DNA from: Zygnema cylindricum
Lineage: Eukaryota; Streptophyta; Zygnematophyceae; Zygnematales; Zygnemataceae
Direction of reading: 5' to 3'
Length of the DNA stretch: 64,000 nt
Assembly: GCA_037447655.1 (NCBI GenBank)
Contig: JBBHKE010003570.1
Span: 126,565-190,564, forward strand
Below are positions 10,966-23,046 of the stretch, piece after piece; the stretch's first letter is position 1, and each line of letters starts with the position of its first letter. Below the pieces are notes generated by a model. It worked only from the letters and a program-made list of their open reading frames with translations. It ran no database searches and was not told the origin of the DNA. A program made the translations under genes and the position numbers.

Positions 10966-12326
10966 AGAATGCAAGAAATTGAAGGCCGCAAAATTTGTTT
11001 TAGTCGTTGGAGGAGGTTCAATAGGTGTTGAATTTGCGGCTAGCTGTGACTAATTTTCCAAATATCCATGTGACTATTGTACATACGGTGAAATTCCGTG
11101 TTCTCCATTGGACGACAGAATACAATAAGCCTCTAGATAGTTTTTAACTAACCCACTTCAAGCAACAATCTCTATTGCCCAAGATGGCAAATTGACAGTT
11201 TGACTGCACCCTTGTGCAGTCTGGACTCCCTTGAGTTGGTAGCAAAAAAAATCACTGAAAACGGCGAACCAACCGATTAGTTATAGGGTGGCAAAGATGC
11301 CTATTTTTATACAAACCCTCAAGGGGAGAGGTGACTGTATATCAAAATCACTAAGTCCTTAATTCTCTCTAATTACCCCTATCTACTGAAGTACGGACCA
11401 ATCATATTACTGTACCGTACTTGAAAGTACTACTGCAGATGTACCTTTTGTACGACCAATGCACGACAAGGCTATTACGTGGACGCGTGCCCTCCTTTTA
11501 CTCATCCGTAGGTTCCTAGGAATTCCCGCGACCAAATGTGATCTCTCCACGTGGCGCCAGGTCATGCCATGTCACAAAAAGCCAAAGTGACCTCTCCGGG
11601 ATTTTGGCGATGATGTGCGCCGTTAGATAAGAACCAAAATGAAATCTCAGCCGTTATAAATACTTGCGCGATATTTGTTTCGCTCTCAAACAAAATGCGC
11701 CGTGTCCGTTTCGAAATTGTACCGTACTCCATACTTTATAAAACTGTATCAATGCATGCCATATATAGCTTCAGTTAAATGAATTCGTTCACTTCTAAAT
11801 AATTAAATATTTATCAAACCCTATAGCATTTAGCATTGGTCATAGACTAATAGAATAAAGCTGACCGCAACTGGCCGACTTGGTGGACGGCAGGTACCAG
11901 GATCATATCATGGGTCCGTCAAGTATCTTTTTAGTAACCTACTAAAAATAACTGCCTGTTGAACTAAGGCAGCCATGGTTCACCCACTCTCTTTATCCTT
12001 CAGTGACTACAACAAGTATGAGGGCTAGAGAGAAGAGGTGGAGGCAAGCTGTCTGCGCTTTACTTTTCCTGTTTTTACTAATGTATTCAGACCTATAAAA
12101 TACCTTATAAGTCTAATAACTCCAACATACCGAAGATCATTTGGTGGACTTTTTAAAGTCAAAATCGAGTGAACTTGCACTTAAATGGCTGAAGAGGAAG
12201 AAAGTGGAGGTGATATTCAATGACGTCGTGAAGTTAGATTATGGTGAGGTTTTGAATCGCACGATATCTCTTACCATAATTAGTGGTGACACTCTAATCA
12301 TGGGGCTACAGTATGGTCTACATTAG
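10966..12326 (+). pseudogene. AIF/FSP1-like NAD(P)H oxidoreductase fragment, split by a solo LTR
   Basis: At 10966-11050 the frame reads a dinucleotide-binding motif: FVLVVGGGSIGVEFAAS, the GxGxxG-x-E fold of pyridine-nucleotide disulfide oxidoreductases. A one-base shift near 11050 continues as FPNIHVTIVH. A 1039-bp solo LTR interrupts at 11089. Removing it with one 5-bp duplication gives an uninterrupted frame across the joint into ELALKWLKRKKVEVIFNDVV and then a GDTL segment (12141-12290), the order expected in AIFM2/FSP1-type proteins. The frame ends in a stop at 12326. The N-terminal FAD-binding part is not seen, so this is a fragment, either a decayed host gene or a captured exon group. 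Confidence 0.6.
11089..12127 (-). repeat. Solo LTR of copia family A
   Basis: It begins TGAAATTCCGTG and ends CCAACA, and is exactly 1039 bp like the left LTR of copia A at 40680. Flanks are TACGG (11084-11088) and TACCG (12128-12132), a 5-bp target duplication with one mismatch. It resembles the A LTRs throughout, including the CCACGTGGCGCC motif near 11556. It arose by recombination between the two LTRs of an element inserted into the oxidoreductase fragment. Confidence 0.9.
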
Positions 12327-12730
12327 CTCACTATAAGAAAAAAAAAACCTACATAGACTCGTGAAGTTATCGCAGATCTGTATAACTGTGCTTCCGAAGT
12401 GATTGCATAGATTTTGTTGGAAATCACGCTAACAAGGATTTTAAATACGGCAAGAAAAAAAAAACTACTTGCACCTTTTGCACATTGGGACACGACATTT
12501 CACATATGTGCGATAATATGCCCACGGACATCTTTCGAGAATTTTGGTCAAAAATAGGTTTGTCGATATTTAATTCGAATTAACTACTTTAAATTGTGTT
12601 CAGCGACGTGGCCCTTAATGGGTCACTTAACTAAATGGTTTTGTTAACACTAATGTATGATTTTGGGCCCAAAAATTTCTCACTCGAATTAGAGTAATTA
12701 ATTTTGATAGCGATGAGTGGTGTATGATTG

Positions 12731-14200
12731 TCAAACTGTCAATTAAGAGTTATTTCTGCTTGCTTTTGTTTCTTAGGTTGTATAGACCCTTTGTAGCTTG
12801 TTATTGTTATTGATACTTTATTTATTGATATTTGTCTGTTGATGGTTTGTTGACGCGTAATTTTGCACGTGTACACGAAACTGGTCAAAAGGGAAATTTT
12901 GTGACATCGACCAATGACTTCATGGCTGAGAAGTGAGCTGTCCAAGTTTTCTTTACATTCTTATAAGTTTGCTAGTTCAGTTTTCTTACTAGTTCACCTT
13001 TCAGCTGGCTTGGTTTAATTTGAGAGCAGTGTCGTTTTTGCCCATGACCAATTTTTTTTTTCGCACTTTTTTCCTCTTCCTATCATTTTATTTTATAACC
13101 TTTTAAACTCGTGTTTGTTCATTTACAGAGAATGCTACACCATTTGTAAACGAAGAAAAATGCGGTTTTATTATACATTTATTAGTTAAATTTTGCTAAT
13201 ATAATTTGAAATTTACTTGTTCAAATTTACTTTGTAAAACTTGAACTGCGAATGTACGATATGGCTTCAACTTTTTGCCCTTTACTACTTACCATTCGCA
13301 AGGTACACTTTGTTTTGCCATTAGAGTAAAGAAATTATTAGTGTGCCAAATGACGTGGCTGATTCTGAACCGTGTGAAGTTAGTGTCAGTAGAAAAACAT
13401 TTACCTATTGTAAATACCGTTTCAAGTTCAGGGGGCTAGGATATAGGGTCAACAATATAGCGTTGCATTTTAGTATTTTAAGTACACTTAGGATTTTTAA
13501 GAGTTTACTTTTCGTACATTTCCGTACTTTTATCATTTCGTAAGGATTTTTTAGAGTATAAGATGACTTTTTCCCGTACATTTCCGTACATAGTACAGCG
13601 AAAACTACACTAAATTTACGAAAAGTATAAATATGACAAATACTACGTAAGAATCGTTTAAAAAGTCGAAATCCGTACGAATTGGATAACTATGAAGGTT
13701 GAGGAACGAGAGGAAAGGTCAGGGGAGTTTGGTAAATGAACGTTCCAGATTCCATTCCAGATCGGCATTGCCAGAAATAGATGAATGAAACGGTGAAACC
13801 CCTGTACCTTGCTGTGTTTTTATTGCCGAACGTTTCATACTTTCCATTCGAGCAGCCTGAGAACAGCGTCGACTTGTACGAAATCATACAAGAGGCTGTT
13901 TGACAGTGTCGTACTCTATATCCGTGCAACAGTTGTTGGATTCATCGCAACTTCGCAACAAACAATTCTGAACCGTGCGTTTTTCGGGCTCTGTGAACCT
14001 GAGCTGTCGGTTTCGCGCACTATTATGGATCCACGTCGCCCCCCCATTATCATTTCGTTTTACGACGCGTCGCGCCGCGCGGCCGTAAAAATGTATATAT
14101 ATGTTTAGCATTTTTTATTATTTGTGTTTTTTTATTAAAAAAAAAACACAAACACATAGTAAAAAACCCTAAACGTGTAAACCCTAACCAGATACTCGGT
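12731..14200. other. No gene seen; AT-rich intergenic DNA
   Basis: Only short frames without recognisable motifs. A CCGTACATTTCCGTAC repeat lies at 13575-13595. Confidence 0.5.
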
Positions 14201-14880
14201 AGTATTTTGTAATGGTGAAACTTACGGCGCATTTAGCACGGTGAAATGAGGGTTCACAGGGTTCACCATACCGGGGAAACATGTAAGGAACCCTGTCTGT
14301 ACTGCATTGCGGTGCGACAGTTCCGTACTCTATTTCCGTGGCCGTTTTCTTGGATTTATCGCGATAGAAAACTAACCGATACACACCGCAATGTCAGATA
14401 AAGTGAAAAACATATGAAATTGAGACGTGGAGGCCGTTTGACATTCCGTACTCTTTTGCCGTCGACCACCGTACTCTTTTTCTGTATGACCACCTGTATT
14501 TTTTTGCCGTACAGTAGCATACTCTTTTGTCGTATTACAATCCGTATTCTTCTGATCGTGTGACCGTCCTGTATTCTATTTCCGTGGCCGAGTTCTTAGA
14601 TTTCTCACGATAAAAAACTCCGTTGCCCGAACGACAACCCGTACTCTTTCGCCGTACGACAACTCGTACTCTATTGCCGTACGGAAACTCGTACTCTTTT
14701 GACTGGATGACAGTCCCATACTCTTTGCTGTTCGACAGTTCCTTCTTCTATTTTTGTGGCCGAGCTCTTAGATTTATCGTGATAAAAAACTAACAGATAC
14801 ACACCGCTATGTCAGATAAAGTGGACAATATCTAAAACTGAGACGTGGAGGAGCCGGTTATAAAGTGAACGATATCTAAA
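14200..14880. repeat. Degenerate tandem array of CCGTACTCTTTTGCCGT-like units
   Basis: Units resembling ccgtactcttttgccgt(acgacaac) recur at roughly 25-30 bp spacing between 14440 and 14740. They lie between two copies of a longer block (gttcc..tctattt.cgtggccg, then gatttatcg.gata, then acacaccgc.atgtcagataa) at 14326-14430 and 14752-14860. The block and array together look like a duplicated satellite-like unit of about 430 bp. Confidence 0.6.
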
Positions 14881-14889
14881 ATAGGGAAG

Positions 14890-14962
14890 TGGAGGAGTGG
14901 GGTATCGCTCTCCATACCTCTCGCATGCGAAGCGAGGGCTCTACCATGTGAGCTACACCCTC
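14890..14962 (-). tRNA. tRNA-Ala(CGC)-like, probably a pseudogene
   Basis: Read on the minus strand it is exactly 73 nt. It has a TAGCTCACATGG A-box, a D arm GCTC/GAGC, a perfect five-pair anticodon stem CTCGC/GCGAG around TTCGCAT (anticodon CGC, Ala), and discriminator A. The T loop reads AGCGATA instead of TTCGAnN and its stem has one mismatch. The acceptor stem has two mismatches and one wobble pair. The decay suggests a dead copy or the head of a tRNA-derived repeat. Confidence 0.55.
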
Positions 14963-15049
14963 TTCACGATAAGAAGATTATTACAAAATAATATATATTC
15001 ATTTTATTTTCAATCTTTTAACTATATCAATCATGCCTTACTATACCAC

Positions 15050-15310
15050 ATAACTCGTATGAGTCAACACGGGACACAAATAATGTGGTGCAGCAATCAG
15101 GCAGCCATTTATGTGGCTACAAACCCAAGTCACCATTTTAAGAGTAAGCATATGGACATTCGGCTACATTTGGTACGAGAGAAAGTATTTGCAAAAGTTG
15201 TCAAACTTTGCTATTTGCCTGATGAGAAAATGGTTGCGGACATGTTGACAAAAGCCCTTCCATCTCCTAAGTTGGAGTACTGCAGAAAAGCAGGTGGTCT
15301 AAGTGAGTAA
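15050..15310 (+). pseudogene. 3' end of copia element F: RNase H remnant
   Basis: The frame encodes the last part of a Ty1/copia RNase H: CSNQAAIYVATNPSHHFKSK, HMDIRLHLVREKV, then LPDEKMVADMLTKALPSP, and it stops at 15310. The usual DNQAA has become SNQAA, losing a catalytic aspartate. It aligns well with the same region of copia E on the other strand (32313-32741). Everything upstream of about 15050 (rest of pol, gag, 5' LTR) is missing, so the element is 5'-truncated. A polypurine AAGGGGAG lies at 15325-15332 just before the LTR. Confidence 0.85.
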
Positions 15311-15335
15311 GTCTTCTAGAGCTTAAGGGGAGTAT

Positions 15336-16018
15336 TGAAAAGTAAGCTTTAGTAAGCCTTAAGAATTTGAGTCTAGGACTTAGAATATTTTGGACCACCA
15401 ACTATTCAATATTAGCTATATTTAGTGTGGATTTTTAGTATCTTCATGAATAGTTATCTTTAAGTAAATTAGTGTGTACGGCCGCCTATGAATGTAGACG
15501 TGAAACATATCTCCCGGATTTTTAGGGTCTAGATATTGTTACTTGACAATTTTGGTCCAAGTACTTAGATTTTTGTCAGTAGATATTTAGGTGAACCCTG
15601 TACATACGTTTTAGATGTTTTCTAGATCTTTTAGATGTTTTCTAGATCTTTTGAGTATTTAGTTCAATTAGGATTGATCAATTCAATACAGAATGTACAT
15701 TCTACACAAGAGTTAAGGAAATAAGAGCACTGAGTGGAGTTTAAGGTGTTTTATGCTCTATTGTCTCTAATTTGCTTGTAGTACATGTTTGTTTGGTTGA
15801 AAGACCTCTTTCGTTTGGAGTTACATATCTTACACTATAGATCTAGTCTTTTAGGCATTTCTCTTTGGGTTTGCTTCCGCTAACATGTCTGATAATGGCT
15901 CAGCTCCTATAGCAAGTGCTTCTATTAGCCATAGTGCTCCACCTGCTCTTGCTGGTGCAAGTGTGACTCCCAGTGGGAGTGGATCACAGCTGAGTCTTAA
16001 TGGCCATGGCCTTCAACA
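15336..16018 (+). repeat. 3' LTR of copia F
   Basis: It begins TGAAAAGTAAGC after the purine tract and ends CTTCAACA, 683 bp, similar in length to the 674-bp LTR of copia E. Its last 134 bp contain an ATG at 15885 opening a frame MSDNGSAPIASAS... that ends ...GLQ exactly at the LTR end. This matches other families here, whose gag starts inside the LTR. The LTR abuts a truncated C-family LTR. Confidence 0.75.
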
Positions 16019-17018
16019 GTAGGCAGCTCACACAAAGCCCCTAGAATAACCCTCACCCCTTTGTGTTTCAGTAAGAATAACTACCACCCTGGTTGACAAA
16101 AACTCTGACCAACTTCACCCTTGTGAAGGGAAGACCCCCTTTAGTCGATAGCAAAAATAATCTCTCAATTTGCTCCTCTGAGGAGTAAGTTATGAAGGGT
16201 CAAAGTTAACCTTTTGTACAGGAGCTCTCTGGGAGAGAGGGGTCTACCTACCAAATTTTCTAAGTCCTAAATCCCTCTCTAAACCACTAGAGTATGGCAC
16301 CAATAAAATTACTGTGTTGTACAAAAAAGTACAGATGCCGATGTACTTTTTGTACGGCATGGCTCAAATGTTGGCGCCTGCCCTATCCAGATTAGTTCTC
16401 ATATTCTTCGAAGATGCCGTAAGCCAATGACGTCGTGCCACATGACGCTTGACGTGGGGTTGACTGAAAAACGGCAAAGAGCGTATTTCGCGATCTCGGC
16501 GCCTATCGTGGCCGTTTGATTAAGACCGGCATTTGATTTTAGCCGTCAAAAATCTAAGCGCGGTATTTGTTTCGTCGTCTAAACAGATGCGAGGTATCCA
16601 TTTCGTGAAGTACTGTATGACGTACGTGTATTTTAACTGTCTCTATGTTATATGTTCGTTTGCGCCGTTAAATATTTTTTTGTGATCGTACGTCTAAAAA
16701 AATCTTTTAAACCCATTATGTCTAGGCAACGATCGTAGACTATAGGATAAAACTACCGGCTATTTCTGACTTGACGGATTGTAGGTAGCAGGTTCAAATC
16801 ATGGGTTTGTCAAGTATATTTTGGTAAATCTACCTAAATCTACTCCTTGTCTCTCTATCTCTAATTAGCATAGGCAACCATGGCTCTAGCTCCCTCTTCA
16901 AGCTTCAGTGACTGTGACAATTGTGGGAGCTGAGGAGAGGAGTTAGAGGCAGACTTCCTTGTCTTCCCTTCAGTAATTTTAGACCTACAAAATACTAACT
17001 GAACCATTAATTTCTACA
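16019..17018 (-). repeat. Left (3') LTR of copia C, truncated
   Basis: Starts GTAGGCAGCTCACAC, which in full-length relatives is about 31 bp inside the LTR, and ends ATTTCTACA. It is followed by the polypurine complement CTCTCCTTATTTTC. The first bases are lost at the junction with the F LTR. Confidence 0.8.
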
Positions 17019-17061
17019 CTCTCCTTATTTTCTAGTCACTCTTTAATTTCAGACCACATTT

Positions 17062-17884
17062 TGTAATTCCATGTCCTCCATTGGACTACAAAATTCGCGA
17101 AGCCTCTGGGTAGTTTTAAACTAACCCACTTTTAGCCACAACCACTGCCTTAGAAGACAAATTGACAATGTTACAAAACCCCTGTGCACTTTGGACTCCC
17201 CTGAGTCCGTGGCAAAAATAATCACTGAAAACAACCAACCAGCCGATAAGTTATGAGGTGGCAAAAATGCCAATTTATACAAAACTCTCAAAGGGAGAGG
17301 TGACTGTCTAAAAAAAAGATGCTTTGTCCTATTCCCTCTACGTGGCGCAAGATCATGCCACGTCCAAAAACATCAAAGTGACCATTCCAAGATCCCAACA
17401 ACGATATTTGCCGTTGGATTTAATCCGACATTGAATGTTAGCCGTCGAAACAAATATCCAATTCATTTGTTTCGTGCGGAATGACGTTCGCAATGAATAT
17501 TAATTAGTTTTATGTCCTTTCAGTCATAATTTAGTTAATCAGTTTCAAGATCATACAACAGTTTAAATAGTTATCAAACCCAATGTATTTTAATGGACTT
17601 CTACGACAAACCGGTTAGAGCTGACGGCTACGCCTCGCTTTGCCAGTCGAAAGTTCGAGTCCTGCCGAACTCACCTTTTGTTGAGAGTGACATAAGTCAC
17701 TCTTTAGTCCTACCTATGAAATTAAGGCAACCATGGCTCAACCACCCTCTTTATCTTTCAGTAACTACAACAAGTATGGTGGCTAGAGAGGGGAGGTGGA
17801 GGCAAGCTGTCCGCCTTTTTTTTTTCCTATTTTGTTGACCTATTTAGACATAGAAAATACCCTATAAATCTAATAATTTCAACA
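17062..17884 (-). repeat. Left LTR of copia B
   Basis: Begins TGTAATTCCATG and ends ATTTCAACA. It is related to the A LTR but lacks about 200 bp of the middle. It contains an ACGTGGCG motif near 17340 and a tRNA-like block with AGTTCGAGTCC near 17652. Confidence 0.9.
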
Positions 17885-20800
17885 CTCCCCTTATTTTATA
17901 GTCTAACTTTAACTTCAGTTTTAGTCCACATTTTTCTCTACAATATTTCAACTTGGGAGAAGGCATTGGTTTTGTCATCATATCAGCCACCATTTCCTCA
18001 TCAGATCTATATACAAGATTCACAATCTTATTCTAAATTTTTTCTCTCACAAAACTCAATCTTATATCCATATGCTTAGCTTTGAAATGATGTTATGGAT
18101 TAGTTGCAATTGCAATGGCAGCTTGATTATCACAAATTACTTCATGCACTCCCTCCTTGATATACCCCAGTTCTTGCAACAAGGACTTGACCCACATCAA
18201 CTCTTTCACAGCAAAACAAGAGGCCATGTACTCAGCCTCCATAGTAGACTGAGCAACCACCTTTTGTTGCTTCCTGCTCAACAGCAAGCACCTTCCCCCA
18301 CATATAACACATATCCAGAAGTGCATCTTCTCATAGGTGCATCCCCATAACTAGCATCACTCCAAGTAGTGATATCAGTGTGCTCCCCTCCCAAATACAA
18401 CCATAACTCTCTGGTTCCCACCATAAATCTCATGACACTCTTGGTTGCCTCCCAATCTCTCATCCTAGGATCATTAAGACTCCTAGTAGTACTCCAACTG
18501 CTGCCGCTATATCCGGCCTAGTATAGTTCATAAAGTATATTCAACTTCTTACAACCTGTCTGTAGGGAATAACCTTCATAAACTCTCTCTCTCCTCTAGA
18601 CTCATTTTATCATCTAAGATTATCACTCCTCCTTCTATACTTCTATCACTTACTTTCTTCAAGTCCATGGGAGTGGTAGAACTGTTTGCCTTTTCCATCA
18701 GGAATTTTTCAAGCATATTACCTATTGCTTCTTTTTGAGTAAGTATAATGATCCTTTCCCCCCTAACATTCTCCGTTTGAATTCCCAAAATATATCTTGC
18801 CTCCCCTAAATCCTTGATGTCAAATCTGCTTCTAAGATCTTTTTTAATTGATTGATCTTTTCAAGACTTACTTAACACCAACAATTCATCCACATAAATT
18901 GCGATAAAAATGACACCATTCTCATCTTCAAACATATAGATAGAATGGTCAGAGATGATCCGGATATATCCCATACCGGTGAGGAACTCATCTAGTTTTT
19001 TATTGCACTATCGAGGAGCCTGCTTTAGTCCATATAAGGACTTTATGAGCCTGCAGACTTTGCTCTCTTCTCCTTCCTCCACGAACCTTTCTGGGTGCCG
19101 CATGAAAATTTCTTCATCTAACTCACCATTAAGAAAGGCCGTCTTAATATGCATCTGGTGTATTTCCATGTCTTCCGCTGCTGCTAGACAGAGGAGAATC
19201 CTTACTGATGGGAACCGAACAACTAGAGCAAAAGTCTCCTCATAGTCAATCCCCTTCTTTTGGGTGAACCACTTTGCTACCAACCGAGCCTTATATCTCT
19301 TAGTGGTATTATTTGGGTTCTGTTTTTGTTTGAACACCCGTTTACACCCAATTGGTTTACTATCCAGAGGGCAATCCGCTTGTTCCCAAGTATTTGCTTC
19401 CATGATAGAGGCCATCTCATCATTTATGGCTCTAATCCATCTGTCTTTCTCCGGACTGTTCACTTCCTCCGAATATGACTGAGGCTTATTCGGGTGAGAT
19501 AGCTTAGTTACCTTGTGAGCGGCCTGCTTTTCTTGATTTTTTTTGCTGCTCTTTCTCCGTTCCTCAAACTTTGAAGTTGGAATGGATGGAAGTCTTTGAT
19601 TTCTCCTTGCTGTCTCATCGGCTCCCCTATCCATAGAAACACGTTCCGGTTCCTCCTCTTTTGTCTCCTCGAAGTCCATAGGAATGTGGGAGGTTTTTGG
19701 TAGGTCTCTTGTATCTTGGATCTCCCCTGAATCTGCAATCATTGTTTCACACATGCTCTTTTCGAGAACGATCAAGTTCTCCTCACTTTCGGACTCAAAT
19801 TTGATTCATTTCTTCATGGTATATTTGAAGGGATCAAATGACTTCCCTTCATCCATGACAACTAGGTGTTTGACCAGAATGATATCTTTCTTTGCTAAAT
19901 CATAAACTCTATATACCTTGACATCCTCATCATATCCTACAAAGTATCCAGATTTTCCCTTAGCATCTATTTTCCAGTTCTTCCTATCCGTGTCAAGACT
20001 GTAAACTTGGCTACCGAATACTTTAAGGTGAGAGATATTTGGTTTCTTCCCAACCCATCTCTCATCAAGTGTCATTCGTTTTACGGCTGAGGTAAGGACT
20101 TGATTCTTAATGTAGTTGGCACAGTTCATGGCTTCTTCCCAAAACCTTTTTCCTATTTTATTATTGACCAACATAATGCATACACTATCTCCTAGTGTTC
20201 GGTTCAACCTTTTAGCTACCCCATTTTGTTCCGGGTTATATCGTACAGTTTTTTGATACTGAACTCCCTCATCTGTCAAGTATTCCTCAAACTGGTTAGG
20301 GGTATATTCTCCCCCATTATCACTCCTTATTCTCTTAATGGGGGTTCCATGCAACTTCTCACTCCAAGCTTTATATTATTTGAAGTAAATTGGTGTTTCA
20401 GAATTTGTTTTTAGGAAGTAGACTCTAGAGTATCTAGACCAGTCATCGGTTATTGTCAACATAAACCTCTTTCCTCCGAAGGTACTTTTGCCGGTCCCCT
20501 GATATTTGTGTGGACCAAGTCTAGTACTTTCTCATCCCTGTATGTTGCAGCTTTGGGAAAGGGATTTCTGTGAGCCTTACCTTGAGCACACCCGCTACAA
20601 TCATCCACCATTTTATTATCCCCAAACTGAATGCCTTCTACTATTCTAAGCTTCTTCATTTCCCTCAGCCCATCAAAATGCACATGCCCCAACTGCTTAT
20701 GCCAAATCATCAACTTTGGAACACCAACATAGTAAGCATTATTCTTTTCATTACTCATGTTAAGCCTAAACATTCCTTGGCTACCCTTATGTGCTATGAA

Positions 20801-22220
20801 GTAGACTACATCGCCATACTTAGTTGTAAAGACTACTTTCTAGTGAAGGTATCAAACTCTTTGTCATCTAACAAAGACGTAGAGAGAAGATTTTTACTCA
20901 ACTGAGGAATGTAGAGTATATCTGAGAAGGTGAGTATAGATGTCTTACCCACCACTAAGACTTTCAGATCTATCGACCCCACTAGATCTGTGGTAACCAC
21001 TCTCCCATCCCCATACTCTATCTCTACAGTAGGGATCTTTCTTAGCTTAGTAAAGAGATGCTTATCACGACACATATGTATGGATGCACCTGAGCCGATT
21101 ATCCATCCTTCTTGTGGAGCTTCCCGAATTGCTCCGAGAGCACACTTTTGTTTCCGAGGAATCTCCTTCTCCTCCAGACTCTTGTCAAGAAGAAGTTCAC
21201 CATCCTCCTCCTCAGTTTACTCGTCGTCGGTCTCTCCTTTCACTTTTGTGACCACAAGTGCCTTCTACTTCGCTCTGGAAGAACCCCCTCCACGGTTCTC
21301 TTGGAGCCTCAGATCTGACAACTTGACACAATCCGCTATGAAGTGTCCTTGCTTTTTGCGAAAATGGCAAAAACCCTTTGGGGGCCTTAGTCCTCTAAAG
21401 TGATCTCTCTCTCCTTTGAATGGCTCCTTCGGATCCTTCCCCCATCGATTTCCTCTTGCAGCTAGAGCCTGGATGCTCTTTCCCCCTCTCCTAATCTCAA
21501 TTGTGTTTTCCTGCACAAGTTTCATCCGAACCACTGTGTTCCACATCCATAAAATTTCAGTCATTTCTTGTACTCGGTACACTATGTTTTCATACTCATT
21601 GGGTAACTTCATGATGAGAGTGTTAACTTTCATCTTCGTTGTACCTGTCCACCCGGCACTCTCTATCACAATATACAAATAACAGAGATCGTTACAGCAG
21701 TCTAACATCTTTCCCTCTTTGTAAGTATAATTTCTTAACTTTTGTTCAACCAAAAGGAGCTCCGAATAGTCCTAAATCTATAGATTTCCACCAAAATCGC
21801 CCACAACTCCTCGGCCTTGTAAATGTGAAGATGGGGAGCCTGAGTGAGATGTCTTAGAATGAAATTTTTGGCACCCATGTTGATGTCTTCCCACGTTTAA
21901 GTATCGTTCTTCACGGTCTTCACGACCGCCGCTCTAGGTGCCGTGGTAATATGGGCAATATGAGTAAGAAGCGTCTCCTTCATTTTCTTCTTTTTGGACA
22001 CACTGCTGTCCCCATCATGTGCCTCCTTTGCTGCAGCAGATGTTGCTCCAGAAAACCTTATTCCATCGAACACTGGTGGAGTTCCCTGAGGTGGACGTTT
22101 CACTTGTCCACTGACAATACCCCAGTATCGTTTTTCGCACAAAGCCCTGTCATCATGGCTTCCTAATAGATGAACCTAGATCCATTGAAGATGGGCACCC
22201 TAGAGGGTGGGCTTATAACG
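17885..22220 (-). pseudogene. Copia B gag-pol, broken
   Basis: Pieces in order on the minus strand: gag (22142-21897 and 21753-21265) with a zinc knuckle whose second Cys has become Arg (CHFRKKQGHFIADC); protease and pre-integrase (21075-20456); integrase core with RSDNGGEYT and NPEQNGVAKRLNR (20354-19806); RT fragments with ARLVAKWFTQKKGIDYEETF and LYGLKQAPR (19775-19008); then RNase H with STMEAEYMASCFAVKELMW and DNQAAIAIATNP (18326-18093). At least eight stops or frameshifts separate them. The PBS beside the right LTR has decayed to the complement of gtgggcttataac. Not functional. Confidence 0.9.
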
Positions 22221-23046
22221 TACAATTTTGTGTTCTCCATTGGACTACAAAATTCTGGAAGCCTCTAGGTATTTTTTAACTAACCCACTTTTAGCCACAA
22301 CCACTGCTGCTTAAGCAAACTAATTGATAATCTAATTACACCGCTGTGCATTCTGGACTCTCGTAAGCCCGTAGCAAAAAGAATCGTTGAAAACGGCCAA
22401 CCAACCGATAAGTTATGAGGTGGTAAAAATGCTAATTTATACAAAACTCTCAAAAGGAGAGGTGACTGTCTGAAAAAAAGATGCTAAGTCCTAATCCCTC
22501 TACGTGGCGCCAGATCATGCCACGTCTAAAAACGCCAAAGTGACCATTCCGGGATCCCGGCAGCGATTTATGTTGTTTGATTAAATTCGACATTGAATGT
22601 TAGCCGTCGAAACAAATGTCCGATTCATTTGTTTCGTGCGGCATGATGTTCGCACTAAATATTAACTAGTTTTATGTTCTTTCATTCATAATTTAGTCAA
22701 TCAGTTTCAAGACCATACCACAGTTTAAATGTTTATCAAACCCTATGTATTGTAACGGACTTCTACGAGAGACCGATTAGAGCTGACGGCTACACCTCGC
22801 TTTGCCGGTCGTAGGTTTGAGTCCTTCCAAACTTAACCTTTTGTTGAGAGTGACATAAGTCACTCTTTAGTCTTGCCGTGAAATTAAGGCAACCATGGCT
22901 CAACTACCCTCTCTATCGTTCAGTGACTACAACAAGTGTGGTGGCTAAAGAGGGGAGGTGGAGGCAGGTTGTCCGCCTTTTTCTTTTTCCTATTTTGTTG
23001 ACCTATTTAGACCTACAAAATACTGTATAAATCATTAATTTCAACA
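22221..23046 (-). repeat. Right (5') LTR of copia B
   Basis: Begins TACAATTTTGTG (the first TG mutated to TA) and ends TTTCAACA. It matches the left LTR at most positions, including the tRNA-like block near 22775-22840. Confidence 0.85.

Larger units (their letters stand above)
10738..12730. mobile_element. Possible TIR element carrying a captured gene fragment
   Basis: The word acaccgcgaatcgtaattag at 10743, a relative of the repeat at 6856, faces a diverged reverse copy (gatagcgatgagtggtgta) near 12705. Between them lie a host-like oxidoreductase fragment and a solo LTR. This is the arrangement expected of a Pack-type DNA transposon, but the right-hand repeat is weak and no target duplication was confirmed. 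Confidence 0.3.
17062..23046 (-). mobile_element. Copia element B, decayed
   Basis: LTRs of 823 and 826 bp enclose a decayed gag-pol. Flanks CATTT (17057-17061) and CACTT (23047-23051) are a 5-bp target duplication with one mutation. The related uninterrupted site at 63717 reads CACTT. It sits in the 3' end of copia C. Confidence 0.9.

Noticed and set aside
12141-12326. Stand-alone 61-codon gene
   Set aside because: It is the second half of the oxidoreductase fragment separated by the solo LTR.
14897-15060. N-terminal extension of the frame ending at 15310
   Set aside because: The first 50 codons or so translate the tRNA-like relic and AT-rich DNA. Homology to RNase H begins only near 15060.
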